A DNA stretch of 64,000 bases from NCBI GenBank assembly GCA_003999685.1, contig CP021232.1:434001-498000 (forward strand), written 5' to 3'. The translations under genes were made by a program, and so were the position numbers. The notes under the pieces were generated by a model that saw only the letters and a program-made list of their open reading frames with translations, did not search any database and was not told where the DNA came from. Source of the stretch: Taiwanofungus camphoratus (taxonomy: Eukaryota; Basidiomycota; Agaricomycetes; Polyporales; Taiwanofungaceae). Position 1 is the first letter of the stretch; each line of letters starts with the position of its first letter. Shown piece by piece: positions 1 to 11,984 of the stretch.

Positions 1-19
1 GTGCTCTGAGCTCGATGTA

Positions 20-100
20 CTACAGTTGATTCGGAAATTCTTGGGAGACGCGTCTCGGCAGCGTTCATAAATACGAATAAATCAAATAAATCAGAATAAT
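20..100 (+). repeat. Left terminal inverted repeat of the mariner-like element
   Basis: 81 bp, inverted match to 1322-1402 with two mismatches. It starts at the base after a TA dinucleotide and contains the near-palindrome GAGACGCGTCTC. Confidence 0.93.
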
Positions 101-1321
101 CATAAAATCATTCCTTGTACACACGTTCACTTCTACAGTCTATCTTCTACAGTATATACTGTTGTTTAATGTCGCAAGCATCTCCCAAAACCTCAGAGCA
201 GCACGATCACTTCAAAGTGCCTGATGCCACGACCTGGTTGAGATGCAGCAAGCCATAGATGCAACAAATGAGGCACTTTTACCAGCCAGAACAACGCCTG
301 TCAATCATCATGCAGACTGGATGAAGGTGAGGAGACTGAAGAGGAGGGGGGAGATGAAGATGAAGTGATCTCTCAGGCAGCGATCACAGACAACGAAGAT
401 AACAAGAGTAAGTACATCTGAACCTGTGGAGGAGAATATGATAGAAGCCTTTGAAGGTGAGTATCAGGAATCCTTTACCAAGGTATGAACCTGTACTTAC
501 TATTCTTATAGCTTCACCCTGCTGCGGTCACACAAAGCTCCGGATCCACTCAAGAGATGGTCCCCCCAGTCCCAGCTTGAGAGACTTTCATTACCTTTGT
601 CAGTAATCTCATAGCACCTAAGTCTTTGCTCATATCATTCTACTTATTGATGGTATATGTGTGACACCCGTATTTGCACAATGTTCAATTATAGTACAGC
701 CGTTTAATATGACTTGTCTTTTCAGGAGTATCTACTATGTGTGACCCAACCCCTTACCTTTGGAGAATTGACAGCAGGCAAGCATCCCTCCATCAATGCA
801 ATCTCCGGAACCTCAGCCTCTTGTAGAATTTCTCCTAATTTCGGTACATAGAGTAGTGGACTAGCCCTTCATCAGATATCCAAGCACTGTATAGACATGG
901 AGGAAGGTCAAAAAACATACCAGATCATTAACTACCCAATCATAGAACTCTTCTCCGTCTATTGAACCTTCAACGACACGAAACGCAATGTAACCGGCCA
1001 AGGAGAGAGCAGGTAGAATGCTATAACGAACCCCTCGATCAAGTGGCATCGTTTGCGACGCACACTCTCCTGCAGGTGCTCGTCCATATCGGCGGAAGAC
1101 AGTTCGCCCATCCTTGCTGGACATGCCCATGCTGTTGATAATTGTCGACCCACCGGCTCATGCTCTGCGGCGAGACGTCCAATGCTTCTGCGATATGTGG
1201 GAGTTCCCAGCCTTCCTGGAGGAGCTCTAAAGATCGCTGCTTCATCCCTTCGCTTATCCGTCGACAGACCATAGCAAAGTAGAGCAGTTTACCAAGAGGA
1301 GAGGTCATAGACGATTTTACA

Positions 1322-1402
1322 ATTATTCTGATTTATTTGATTTATTCGTATTTACGAACGCTGCCGAGACGCGTCTCCCAAGAGTTTCCGAATCAACTGT
1401 AG
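1322..1402 (-). repeat. Right terminal inverted repeat of the mariner-like element
   Basis: Inverted partner of 20-100, followed directly by TA at 1403-1404. Confidence 0.93.
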
Positions 1403-1552
1403 TACACCAGTCACGGTACATATACTCTGATCTCACCCGAATCGCACCACAATACGTGTACTTGATACAAACATTCTTCTTATCACTGTCGTCTGGGAGA
1501 GTACCCCGCACTCAGCGAACCAATTCCATACTTGGTGTAGGATCTATCTCAT

Positions 1553-2259
1553 ATGGAAGACCAAGCAGTCCATAGCCCTGACAGTGGGGAGGTTGATGCT
1601 GACCTCTTGCGTCTCTTCGCGGCCTATCCCTTCTCTACAGACCCTATGTACCAGGTGCGTGTCTGTGAATTTGTTCCGCTCCGGGTGCCTCATACACGTC
1701 GCTCGCAAGCAAGGTCTTGCAGGGATCCTGGAAAGCGGGGCCTTGAACGGGAAGTCTGAAGACGAGAAAACAGAGATTCTCCGCCGTTCTCAGGTGTTCT
1801 ACTTCAACAGGTGAGTATTGGTCAATTCCTCCTGGATAGTAATATTTAAGATGCGCAGAATAACCGGTCATTCAATTACGGTAGATGACATTGTCCGCAG
1901 CGAGCAGTCGCTAGGCGAGACCGTGCCCGCCGCTGCTATTGCCGCCGTTGCTCCATCTGGGACTCCACCAGCTACAACATCGGATAGTGACGGAAGCGAA
2001 ATCCGTACACTGACGTTCGCCGAGTTGAAGGCTCTCATAGAGCAAGGGAATACGGATCAGATCCCCAATAATCGTGTGATTCCCAATGAACTTCATGTGC
2101 GCTATGCCGTTCCGATCTCGCTTGCGTATCGCTGCTCACTCGCGGCAATATGATCTTCTGCAAACATAGCAAGCAGCTCCCAGCGAGTCTAAAGCAGGTA
2201 TGAGGAAGAAACCTTGGGAGGCGGATAACTCGGCGGATAAAGTTGAGGCATCACAGTGA
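1553..2259 (+). CDS. Small KPWE-motif protein, PEX39-like
   Basis: Four exons, 1553-1654, 1710-1810, 1859-2096 and 2170-2259, joined by canonical introns in matching phase, give about 176 residues. The C-terminal half has the conserved line FAELKALIEQGNTDQIPNN, then IPNEL, APSES and RKKPWE. Known: this helix-plus-KPWE arrangement is that of the small family including human C6orf226 and yeast YJR012C, recently described as the peroxin Pex39, which assists PTS2/Pex7 import; Pex13 carries a similar KPWE motif. Inferred: a cytosolic peroxisome-import factor. The N-terminal half (acidic start, then a helix around LLRLFAAYPFSTDP) is less conserved. There is no signal peptide or membrane segment. 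The start lies only 150 bp beyond the mariner insertion, so the transposon sits in its promoter region. An unrelated protein with a chance KPWE is unlikely given the whole pattern. Confidence 0.75.
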
Positions 2260-3909
2260 GCATTTCGAACAGGTGTAACGCGTATCTGTATGTGAGCCAT
2301 ATAATTGAATTACTTCTTGATCTGGGGTGGTCAGCATTCGATCAACCGCAGCTTAGGCCGGACTATGTAATCAGGAAATAAAGGTGAGCTGCACCAAGTT
2401 TTCACTTGTTGTTTTCAGCTTTGTCACTACGCCAAGTCTCACAATACTCTGTCATGTACCTGGAAGGAGCGGACGCGACTATGGATTTGCTTCCAAAGCG
2501 TGGTTATGACTGTTATACTTTTGGAATCTGCTCCCCATGTTTAGGGTCGAATAGACCCGAGGATCCAGACAAGTTACGGGTTAGCTAGCCTTGAATTGCG
2601 GTTGACATTGCAGCTATCCATTTTCGAGGATTTCTCGATGTATCAGTTGTGAAATACAAACCGAAACAGGTGCCGAAAGCATTCCATTCTTTTTGAAGTG
2701 AAAATGGAGGCGAGCATGAATTCACTACATTAGAAAATCACGCGATGAGACGCACTTACGTGCCTGTCGAAATCGCCTCAGTACTTAGTTGATTAGCCGC
2801 CGTCAACCGACCTTATTCAGTTCAACTGCAATGCAATGCAAGTGTGTCAGCATACCATGACAAGATTTTGCAATATACGTTTGACATTCACTTTTTTTAT
2901 TAGTACTGTTCTGATATGTCCCTATCCTCATTTTTCTAACATGTTTGTAGATAGAATTGTAGTGAGAACCTTCAGCCACACCTTGCTGAAGCTCTGAGAC
3001 CAGTGTGTGATGTTGTTGTGAAGTTATTCAACAATTCACTGAACAAGTTACAAAGCTAGTAAACCCATAGTATAAAGGTGGTAATTGGCGTGGCAAACAG
3101 CATCATGATCACCTTTGAAAGCATTTTTCCAAGCTATACTGTAAGCCACTCAAGTCGCAGCGTGACAGACATCAGTGCAACTAGGCTTCAGGCTTGTGCT
3201 GTTAATAACTTTATAAATAGGCGTCTTTTTGTTGTGGTTAATACAATCTTCGAAACACTTTATTTAGTCGCAACTTCTCCCATAGCGTGACATTAGGGTC
3301 GAGCGATCCAATTTCGGCAAGTCGAAACTACCATGACTGCCTTATCTTGCTAGACTGTGAGCCGAAAGGACGCGCCATTTGATCGGCGACACGGTCACGT
3401 GCTACAACCACTCGTCGGAATGGTCGCCATTTCTTTCTCTGCTGATTTGGATTTCTGGTACTACGGCACCAGTGCTGAAACATATAAGTGTCGCTGGCGT
3501 GTATTGCCTGGACACCGCAACCATAGCTGCCATTGTTTTCAAGGGACACGTGGAGCAGAACAGCTATCACGTGCTCGACGCGTCCATTTAGGCAAACTTG
3601 AAACAACGTTGAAACACACTTCCCAACCTTTGTCTTTCTCTTCACAATCATTGCAGTTATTCTTCTATCTTTCACCACATGGAGGAACTGTGAGTATAAC
3701 ATATAGATATGAAGCGTGTAATATTCTCGAATTATGTGCATCATTGACGAACATCGCGTCAATGGCATAGTTTGTGGACACAGAACCGTGTAGCTTCGGG
3801 GGTTGGGCTTGAACGTTCGGTTTATGAGCCATTCAAGACCATCTCGTCATAGCGTTTTATGGCATATCAAGTCTTCACATTTGGACCTAGTTGGAACTGA
3901 CAGACTTGC
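2260..3909. other. Gene-poor stretch, nothing recognised
   Basis: About 1.65 kb without a supportable gene. Open frames at 3328-3770 exist on both strands at once and look like no protein family; they lack exon structure. It presumably holds the 3' end of the KPWE gene and the promoter of the SNF2 gene. Confidence 0.5.
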
Positions 3910-6900
3910 ATGTACAGTCGCCGCAAGCTTGCGCAGGATCCAAACCTATACCCTGACGTGTCTCGTCCCAAAGACATGATTAAGCCGTCTAGGCCTGTCA
4001 GAACACCCTCTGAGGCGCAGAACGTTATAGTAAGTCTCGCAGATGATCTCAAAAGACTCAGTATTGAGCGCGATCTGTTCCAGTCAATTTCTTCTGACAT
4101 CTCGGAAGTGGCGCCTCCGTCTCAAGGCAAGCCACGACAGCAAGTGGTCGTGCTGTCAGATTCTGAGAGTGAAACAGTGTGAGTAAACTTGTCAAGAGAT
4201 CTCACGTTATCCTGACTGCCGGGATGCTCAGGTCTCAGCCACTCCGTCCCAAAGTTCCTGCCTCACAGCGCCCTGCAATGCCTCCTGCGAAGCCAAATCC
4301 CTCCATAAAAGCCGTGCCTATTCATGTTCCTTCCAATAGAGATATACAAAATGCTGCCGTTCGTCCTGTACAGCCAAATTACGAGACGTTCGATATGTCT
4401 GGACTTGACAACGACTACGACCCCCGGCTGTCTGATGCGGATGCGGAGAAGGCGCTACGCGACTTGGTGACGGACGTGTACGCACACGGTGCTCACGAAG
4501 TCTCGACGGAAGACGCAATCGTTGAGGGGTTCCGCGAGGGCATCAAGTTGCTGCCGCATCAGGTGGTCAGCCGGAGGTGGATGGCTGACCGGGAGTCGGG
4601 TAAGAAGACAGGCGGCATACTCGCGGATGACATGGGGTTTGTTCTTACCCTCTGAATTTGTGCTTGTGCTCACTTACGCCTGCCATGGCAGTTTGGGCAA
4701 GACAATTCAGACCATCACGAGGATCATTGATGGCCGCCCATCTAGGAAGGAGAAAAAGTCTGAATTTTCTGCTACCACTCTGTGCGCTCCTTTTTGGTAT
4801 ATGATATCTCCATTTGACTGAGACCGTGGCTCAGTGTTATTTGTCCGGTAGCCGTTGTATCACAGTGGGCGAGCGAAATCAAAAAGATCGCTATTGGCTT
4901 GAGGGTGATTGAGCACCACGGCCAGAGCCGTACTAGTGGTGGGTAGAGTGCACTCCATATAATAACACTCACAAAGCTCAGTTCCCATGACATAGACCCG
5001 ACAGAGATCGAGCGTGCACATGTGGTAATCACATCCTATTCGACCGTTGCTTCCGAATTCGGCGCTTACAACCCTGCTGCGAGCGACGAGAGCAAGACAT
5101 CCAAGACGAAGCCTAAAAAGTCGCAAAATTCTAGTGGGGATGAATCCGATGATGGTACACTTGGCCACACCCTGGTAAATGCAAAGCGCAAAGCACCAAA
5201 AAAGAAGCCCAAAAATGCACTATTTCGCGTAAAATGGTGGCGCATCGTTCTGGGTGAGCTGCCATGTGTACGGTCCTGTTCGGATTGTGATGTGGTGTAT
5301 TCGTCAGATGAAGCCCACAATATCAAAAACCGGAAAACGAAGACCGCAGAAGCCTGTTGTGCGCTGGAGAGCAAGTACCGGTGGTGTTTGACCGGCACGC
5401 CTATGTATGCATCACACGTTTTGCATGTTATCTTACTGATTTGTGTAAAATCAGGCAAAATAATGTAGAGGAGTTATACTCTTTGTTCAAGTTCTTACGA
5501 GTTCGACCTCTCAATGATTGGACTACGTTCAATACCCAGATAGCGCAGCCCATAGGGGCCAAGAGGCCCACAAGAGCGATCAAGCGTCTTCAGGTTCATT
5601 TGATAGACAACGCCTTTGACCTTTTGCGTCATTCTCACATTCACCTATTTAGGTTGTATTACGTTCCGTCATGCTTAGGCGCACGAAGGACACATTAGTG
5701 AACGGAAAGCCCATCCTGGAGCTCCCCGAGCGCATTGTGAAGACCGTTGACTGCGAGTTCGATGAGGAAGAGCGGGCGTTCTACGACACTGTACAAGTCC
5801 GAGTGCATGCTAGGCTGGAAGCGCTGCAGAAGCAGGGAGGCGTTGCTAATAATTACACATCGATGCTCGTATTGCTACTGAGGTTGAGGCAGGGTCAGTT
5901 GACGCTCGTACATTCTGTCGAACAGCGCTTATGTGTGCTAATTCTTCATCTCTAGCATGTAATCATCCGTCCCTCGTCTCTGAAGACTATAAGAAAGACA
6001 GGGAGGCAGTGGAACCGAAGGGTGCAAAGGACAACGATGACGACGATGAGGATACCGACGACCTTGTCGACCGCCTTGCCGGGATGGGACTTACTTCTCT
6101 CAAGCGTTGTCAACTTTGCCAGACGGAGTGAGTGGGAAGACAACCTACTATCGACGTGGATGACTTATTCCCTTTGCAAATGAATGTTTACTAGGCTCAG
6201 CTCTGCTAATGGCAGTAAAGACACCTGTGATGCTTGTGTCGCTCTAGTAACGAAGTCCCGTCGTAAGACCGTCGATGCTAACTCAGATCTCCCTCCGGAT
6301 TCCGCGAAGACTCGCAAAATCCTGGAGATCCTGCAGGAGATTGACGGGCGTTCGGAAGGGGGAGAGAAAACCATTATCTTCTCCCAATTCACTTCTATGC
6401 TTGACATAATAGAACCGTTCCTCAAAGCAGAAGGGATCAGATATGTTAGATGTACGTGTTCATGCCCTTGCCCTCTGGCGCATATTTCTGTATTTAATTT
6501 ACCTTCTGATCAGATGATGGATCCATGAACAAGGGTCAAAGGGAAGATGCTCTGACCACGATCAAAGAAAGCCGGAAGACCCGAGTGATTCTAATTTCTT
6601 TCAAAGCAGGATCTACAGGTATCTTGAATCACTTTCTTAGTGATGCTGACGGATAAGCTGACCATGGTTATTGAAGGTCTTAATTTGACATGCTGCAATA
6701 ATGTCATTTTAGTTGACCTCTGGTGGAACCCGGCTCTCGAGGTGAGCTGATAACTGTCCTTTCTTCTGCGAGTCTCAAGATCTGGTGTTGCAAAGGACCA
6801 AGCTTTTGATCGAGCTCATCGATTTGGTCAAACTCGTGCTGTGCACATTCATAAGCTTTGCATCCCCAATACCGTGGAGCAGCGCATTCTTGAGGTTAGC

Positions 6901-7078
6901 TTTCCTACAAGGTTCGTTTCGATGCCCGCTGAATCATTACCGTGGTCAGCTTCAGGAAAAAAAGAGGGATTTAGCCAATGCAGCCCTCTCTGGGGACAAA
7001 GTAAAGAACATGCGTCTTGGTGTCGACGAGTTGGTTGCTCTCTTCAGGCCCGGGGGTCATGACGAGGACGAAGATTGA
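3910..7078 (+). CDS. SNF2-family ATPase, Rad16/Uls1-like
   Basis: A multi-exon gene (about a dozen exons) encoding roughly 900 residues. Exon junctions seen include 4178/4232, 4636/4692 and 4781/4835. In order: a low-complexity N-terminus, a pre-helicase segment (EGIKLLPHQVVSRRWM), Walker A split by an intron (DDMG/LGKT), motif II DEAH near 5307 (also interrupted by an intron), LTGTP near 5390, VMLRRTKD near 5670, a CxxC...CxxC knuckle near 6110-6230, then the second RecA lobe with FSQFTSMLD, GSTGLNLT, DLWWNP and DRAHRFGQ. Known: Rad16/Uls1/Rad5-type Swi2/Snf2 translocases act on chromatin in repair and SUMO-related pathways. The nucleus is the expected site. The usual RING between the lobes is reduced to four cysteines here. 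The N-terminal 150 residues are proline/serine-rich. The Met at 3910 is the first plausible start, but an upstream exon is possible. Confidence 0.93.
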
Positions 7079-7742
7079 TCCTTTGCATGCTATCTTATAG
7101 TACCGCCGATCTGTTGAATTTGCTGTTATATATCTATCTCCTCCCTCCTTTCACAGTAGGAACATCAGTTTCACTTATCAATGATATTTGTGTATTCACG
7201 GCTGTGTCCATGTCCTGCAACACCTGATGATAGAAAGCAGAATTAGGGTCATCCTAGCGATGCTCGATACATAAAGTTCAAGCACTACGAATGTACACAG
7301 TATGTCTCCATGCCGGATATCTTACAGGTAGAGACAACACACTTCCTGACTCGAGTGACCACTACATAAGGCGACAAGTATCAGTACTACAAGATGAGAA
7401 ATGGCAAAATCCGATCAGAGCTACAGCTTTTGAGAGGAATAGAAAGATGAAAGCAAATGAGACCCGGGAGTAACTCAGCGAAACCAGGACCTTTGCCCAG
7501 CAAGCTCGTTTTTGTCCGGTTGAGGGGCAAAAACTCAACCGTGGCACCATAACATGTCGCACATTTTCAGCGCCCTAGCAACAATGCATGAATTCCGCTA
7601 ATGCGGAATCTTTCCAACCTCACCTCGACTGGAAGCCGAAGGCGATGTTCCTGGACAAGACCCAAATATGAAGCACGGGGCATTTCCTCCCACTGACACA
7701 GTTACGAGTATCCTTTTCACACTGAAACCGAGAACAGTCAAA
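7079..7742. other. Intergenic region between convergent genes
   Basis: About 660 bp between the convergent 3' ends of the SNF2 and SMG7-like genes. No repeat, RNA or further gene recognised; presumably 3' UTRs and polyadenylation signals. Confidence 0.5.
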
Positions 7743-10700
7743 TTACCCGGGGTTCATCCATAGCTGGGACATCGAGGACGGTAGAGGAGCGTGCAAACCG
7801 GATGCACCTTGTTCGGCCCTGGGTTCATGGTGATATAGGAGAGACTGAGTTCTGTATCCAGGAGGATACTGTTGATGGAGCATCGAGTGAGACGACACCG
7901 GGAAAATTGGGTCACTGAATGCTGCAGGTACACCGGTGCTGTATAATGAACTCGTGGTTTCAGCGGGGGGTAGATAGGGCCCAGACGTGCTGTACAATTG
8001 ATCCTGGAACTGATTGGGGGGCCCTTGGGATCGAGCTATAGACTGGGAAGATGTCCTGTGATGGCCACCATTCACGAAAGGCAATGAGTGTTGAGCTGAC
8101 AAAGAAAGCATAGCAGACTCCAGAACGTTGTTTTGACGTCCGTGAGATGGGAAGGATGAAACAGGTACCTGCGAAGATACGCCATATGACGGCTGGGAAT
8201 GGTGAAGTGATGATGTCGTAGCCCGAGTGTTTCCTTGGCGGCTGAAGGTGTAGCCATCATGAACAGTTGACCAGATGGAAGCTGTTGACCCGCTCAAACT
8301 TCCAGATCCAAATAATAATTGTGCCTGAGGTACGGACGGGACCCGACTATGCGACGTCCGTTGCAGTCCCATGAGAAGATCTTGAGCCGTCGTCGTAGTC
8401 GACGCCTTGGGACCCGGCGACGGCAACGCGTCAACCGCAGACATCTGAAACTGGGGTGAAGTAGGCACTGTGCCGTGTGGACTGAAGGTTGGAACGAGTG
8501 GGCTGTTAGATTTCGAGCGAGTAGGTGAGGCAGGAGCAGCAACGATTATAGCATCTGCGCGAGATTGAAGGTTGGGTCTTACAAAATGGTGTATCAGATA
8601 CTCTTCTCTCGGACTGGTATAGATTCTCACTTCGGATACAATACAATTTCATCCTCCATCTCCTCTTCGTCTTCGCTGCCTGAACCGTTCAAAGCCTGGC
8701 GAAACGCATCGCGCACAGGATCGTCATCCGTTCGGGTGGTTTCGGTCATGTTATCATCATCAGCATCAGTAGTAGTTTGCCGCACCAAATGGTCAACTCT
8801 CGTTTCAGTGGATGGCATGGCTGGCAGAGTTACTCTTGATAAACAGTCGATGCTGGACCGTCGAATTCGCTCATCGGAGGTTATCTGCGAAAGTGATCCA
8901 GTCTCATCTACATCTTTCTTCAGAATAAAAGAATTATCAGAGAGCTTGATAGGCGAATTCTATTGCATAACAAGAAGGGTTTATGAGCGTGTCTTTGAGA
9001 TCGTGGGCAATTCACTTACGTCGGCACCTGCTAAAGCTTGAGCATCCTTGATCAAATCCTTGATTCTCATCAACTGCTCTTCATTAGGATGAACTTCTTC
9101 TCGTGCTGGCGCTTCACCTGCCATCGAGACAGCCTTTCCTGAGCTCGCTAGTGCAGACTCTTCTGTCATGACTCTTTGCAGGGGTAGGAACCCCACCATG
9201 TTGACGTCCTCATCTAGAGGCACACTGAGGTTCGGCAATTTCTCGAACGGGAACGCACGGAGCAGCGAGCTCGAGAATTGCGTATAGGCCTTCCAAAAGC
9301 TAGGCACATCAGCGATTCCTGAGAAGCGCATAGAATCCCTCTCCCTCTCCCTTCTCTTCTCGAGGCCGTCAGATGCATCAAGCCGTTCTCCATTCATGGC
9401 TTGGACCCGTTGGTTCTGCAAAATGTATTTGAAGTTCGCGCGAACCCACTTGCCTGCCATACGCAGTGCAGGAAGCATCCTTCGGAAAGTCGCGGTGATA
9501 TGCTGGGCGAGGTCGTGTTCTCCAGCATCTTGCGGAGGTGGCTCCGCAATTTGAACGGTCCCAACTTCGAGAAGGGTACGATGCAAAGCAAGTAAGTGGG
9601 TCGCAATATGTAATTCGGTGGTCACCCTCTGAGTAGGGCCATTGCTGACGGAAGGATGGTGGAGTGTGCGATGTTTCCAGAGTGCGGCTTGGGCAAGGAC
9701 AACGACCTTCAATATCATGTCGTCGGGTATCATGCGTCCAGAGACCAAAGCTCTAAACTCATCGATTACTTTCTGTGTGAGATTGGGTGATGTCGTTTCG
9801 ATCCTGTCAACGTATGAGATCATTGAGACAGACACAGTTTGAACGACCTACTCGTCTGAGGGCAGCCGCCATAAGGCATGGAGAACAATCAGTTTTTCCT
9901 TGAAACCTTCCACTCTCAAACGTGGAGCCAAGGGAGTAGCTGCGCCCCTTGCTTCCTCCTTCTCCCTTTCTCTCTCTTTTCTAGACCCTCTCACCTTCCA
10001 TTGGTCCAATGCCTTGCTGAGTGTTGTTCCCATATTCTCCGATGCCGTATCGTACGGTGTACGCACACAAAGCGCACGATAGTAGTGTACTAGAGACTCA
10101 AACGTGTCCTTCTGGTACGACGCCAAAATGGCCAGTTGATGCGACGGGTTCCCATCGTTCGGCAGTAACAGTCGAGCCTGCTCGTAGCACGATTGAGCCC
10201 TGTCGTAATTCCGCATCCGAGGAATCGCCACAGAGATCGCTCCACCTGCCCCGCCCCTCCTGTTCCGTCCGTTCTTCCCGGTCGGCACAACAGCGGGAGG
10301 CCCGTCTTCGTGCCCCGCCCGTGGACGCCCCCCTGCCTCGTTGTACTGTTCCTTGTACCGTGCAATATCTCCCAGACACACCAGCGCCTTGCTCAGGACG
10401 GCAATCATGCTCTCACGCTGTGCCGCCACGGGACTCAGTGAGACAGCATCTGCTTCTGGGGGGAACTGGTGCTGATTGCGTTTTGGTGCCGCACCTTCAC
10501 TGGGTACGGTGGCTTCGGCCTTGACAGCGATGTCGAGTGCGGCCAACACGGCGTCAATGCTGTCCAGAGAGAACGATCTGCGTATGTGCACGATCAGCAG
10601 AATCCAGAACTTTTCTTCTTCGGACAGGAACTGGCGAAAGCGCTGCAGCAGCTTGCGGTACTCGACCGGGCCGTGGCTACCATGCTGCCGCGACTGCTGC

Positions 10701-11099
10701 TGCTGCTGTTGTTGCTGGCGAGGTGAGCCATTGATAGTACGGTCGAGAGCGGCAATACGTTCCTTGTATTTCGAGATGAACTGGTAGGATGTGGTCATCC
10801 AAAGATGCGTCTCGACATCTTTGGATTCTGCGGCGTAGGGGTGGACGAAGAGCAGGCGTAGGTACTGCCGTCGTAGACTGGGAGCGGATTAGCGAGTGCA
10901 GCATCAACAGGTAGCGTACTTCGATAGTAGACGTACTTTTTCCTCTGAAACTCCACTTCTCTGTCCCATGGTTCTCTCGTCTTCAGCGATTCTTTCAGAC
11001 CTTGCTGGAGGCCTTTCGCCTCTCTATGCCCGGTTCAGCGGTGAGGAGTTTGTCTGCGGAACAAACGTACCGCGCGATTTGAGCTGGTTCTTCTGACAT
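7743..11099 (-). CDS. SMG7/EST1-like 14-3-3/TPR protein
   Basis: The gene reads right to left from ATG at 11099 (MSEEPAQIAR, exon ends 11071) through a second exon with QRKKLRRQYLRLLFVHP, then large exons at about 10880-9848, 9790-9010, 8950-8640 and 8640-7743; about 950 residues. The diagnostic part is the EST1/SMG7 core: a 14-3-3-like N-terminal fold (KYKERIAALDRTI, YRKLLQRFRQFLSEEEKFW, ALVCLGDIARYKEQY) followed by YDRAQSCYEQARLLLPNDGNPSHQLAILASY in two adjoining parts and VHYYRALCVRTPYDTA. Known: this family binds phosphorylated Upf1 in nonsense-mediated decay or telomerase RNA at telomeres. The C-terminal 300 residues are Ser/Pro/Gln-rich and disordered, as is common in SMG7. Species-specific touches are a run of eight Gln near residue 80 and a basic GKNGRNRRGG insertion between helices. 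In a fungus with one such gene, both NMD and telomere roles are possible. Confidence 0.85.
10687..10716 (-). repeat. Short CAG-type trinucleotide run (poly-Gln)
   Basis: On the plus strand this reads as a run of CTG/TTG units. On the coding strand it makes eight consecutive glutamines near the N-terminus of the SMG7-like protein. Confidence 0.85.
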
Positions 11100-11984
11100 T
11101 GAGTGTCAGACAGATGTTATGCTTTCATATTGTCCAACGCTGAAGGGAATATCAGGGCATGCTCCGTCGTAGTGAGTGTGGCAACTAGTGAGCGCACAAA
11201 ACGTGCCCGCTTCTTTGCTGTGGATTTTGTCGCACAAGTTCTGAATATGGGTATATATGCAAATATCGATAAGTACATCTTATTTCCTGGATACATCAAA
11301 ATAACAATGTAAACACAAGGCCAGAACGTGCAAAATTTCCAGATAACAGCACTACATTGGGCCAGTGTGCAAGATTGAAGACCATCCGAAGACGAGATGT
11401 CTTTAATCATTGAGTTGCAAACCTGTTGACTTATGGCGACTACCACTCAATAAGGCTTATAAGATAAGATTAGTCCCGAATGGAGAAGATATCACGATAT
11501 GCATGCGTCCCAGATCTTCAACCTTGAATTTATAGTACCACTGCATGCAAGATTCGGAACAGCAGGAGTGGAATGTGAACAATCAAACTTTCGCTCGACA
11601 ACCTGAAGGAGATTGTACAAAGCATGTTCGACGAGCAATTCGCCAACTACTATTGTTCTTTTCGTGCCATTCTTGAGGAAAGGAACGGATGCAGTGGTTC
11701 TGTACAGTTCTAAACGTAGATATCGACTCAACGTCAACACTTATTCGTGGATCCAAGCTGAGAGCTGTCAGTACGTCGCAGTCCGGACATATTAGCGATA
11801 TCCTTGGCCTCCCTTCTCGGTACGATAGACACCAATCCCGGTTGACCCTGCTGTCTCTTGCGAAGCTTTTTCCAAGAACCGAGAGAAGCCGAATTTCCTT
11901 TAGTTAATAAATCATACATCTTCAGTACAATAGTCATTATCCTTCTGCGCACTCGTACAAGATCACTGCACACCGATCAATGTG
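11100..11984. other. Intergenic region
   Basis: About 880 bp upstream of the SMG7-like gene and downstream of FAD synthase. Short frames of around 100 codons occur on both strands but show no homology or exon structure. Nothing else recognised. Confidence 0.5.

Larger units (their letters stand above)
20..1402 (-). mobile_element. Tc1/mariner-type DNA transposon, internally deleted
   Basis: The element is bounded by 81-bp terminal inverted repeats (20-100 and 1322-1402) that differ at two positions and begin CTACAGTTGATTCGG. A TA dinucleotide flanks each end (18-19 and 1403-1404), the classic Tc1/mariner target duplication. On the minus strand two transposase fragments are readable. One, about 1260-1130, is an N-terminal helix-turn-helix (GWELPHIAEALDVS, then SMSRW). 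The other, about 1125-900, resembles the DDE catalytic region of agaricomycete transposases (SKDGRTVFRRYGRAPAG, GYIAFRVVEGS, EFYDWVVNDL). The stretch that normally joins them, including the first catalytic Asp, is missing, and nothing recognisable follows the second fragment, so the copy cannot make its own transposase. Positions about 100-600 carry unrelated, acidic-coding-like sequence, possibly captured. Near-identical repeats suggest a fairly young insertion. Confidence 0.9.

Noticed and set aside
3328-3770. Overlapping open frames of about 140 codons on both strands
   Set aside because: Open in several frames at once, no family resemblance, and no exon structure.
10021-10524. 167-codon plus-strand frame opposite the SMG7-like gene
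   Set aside because: Shadow of the conserved minus-strand exon; no homology of its own.
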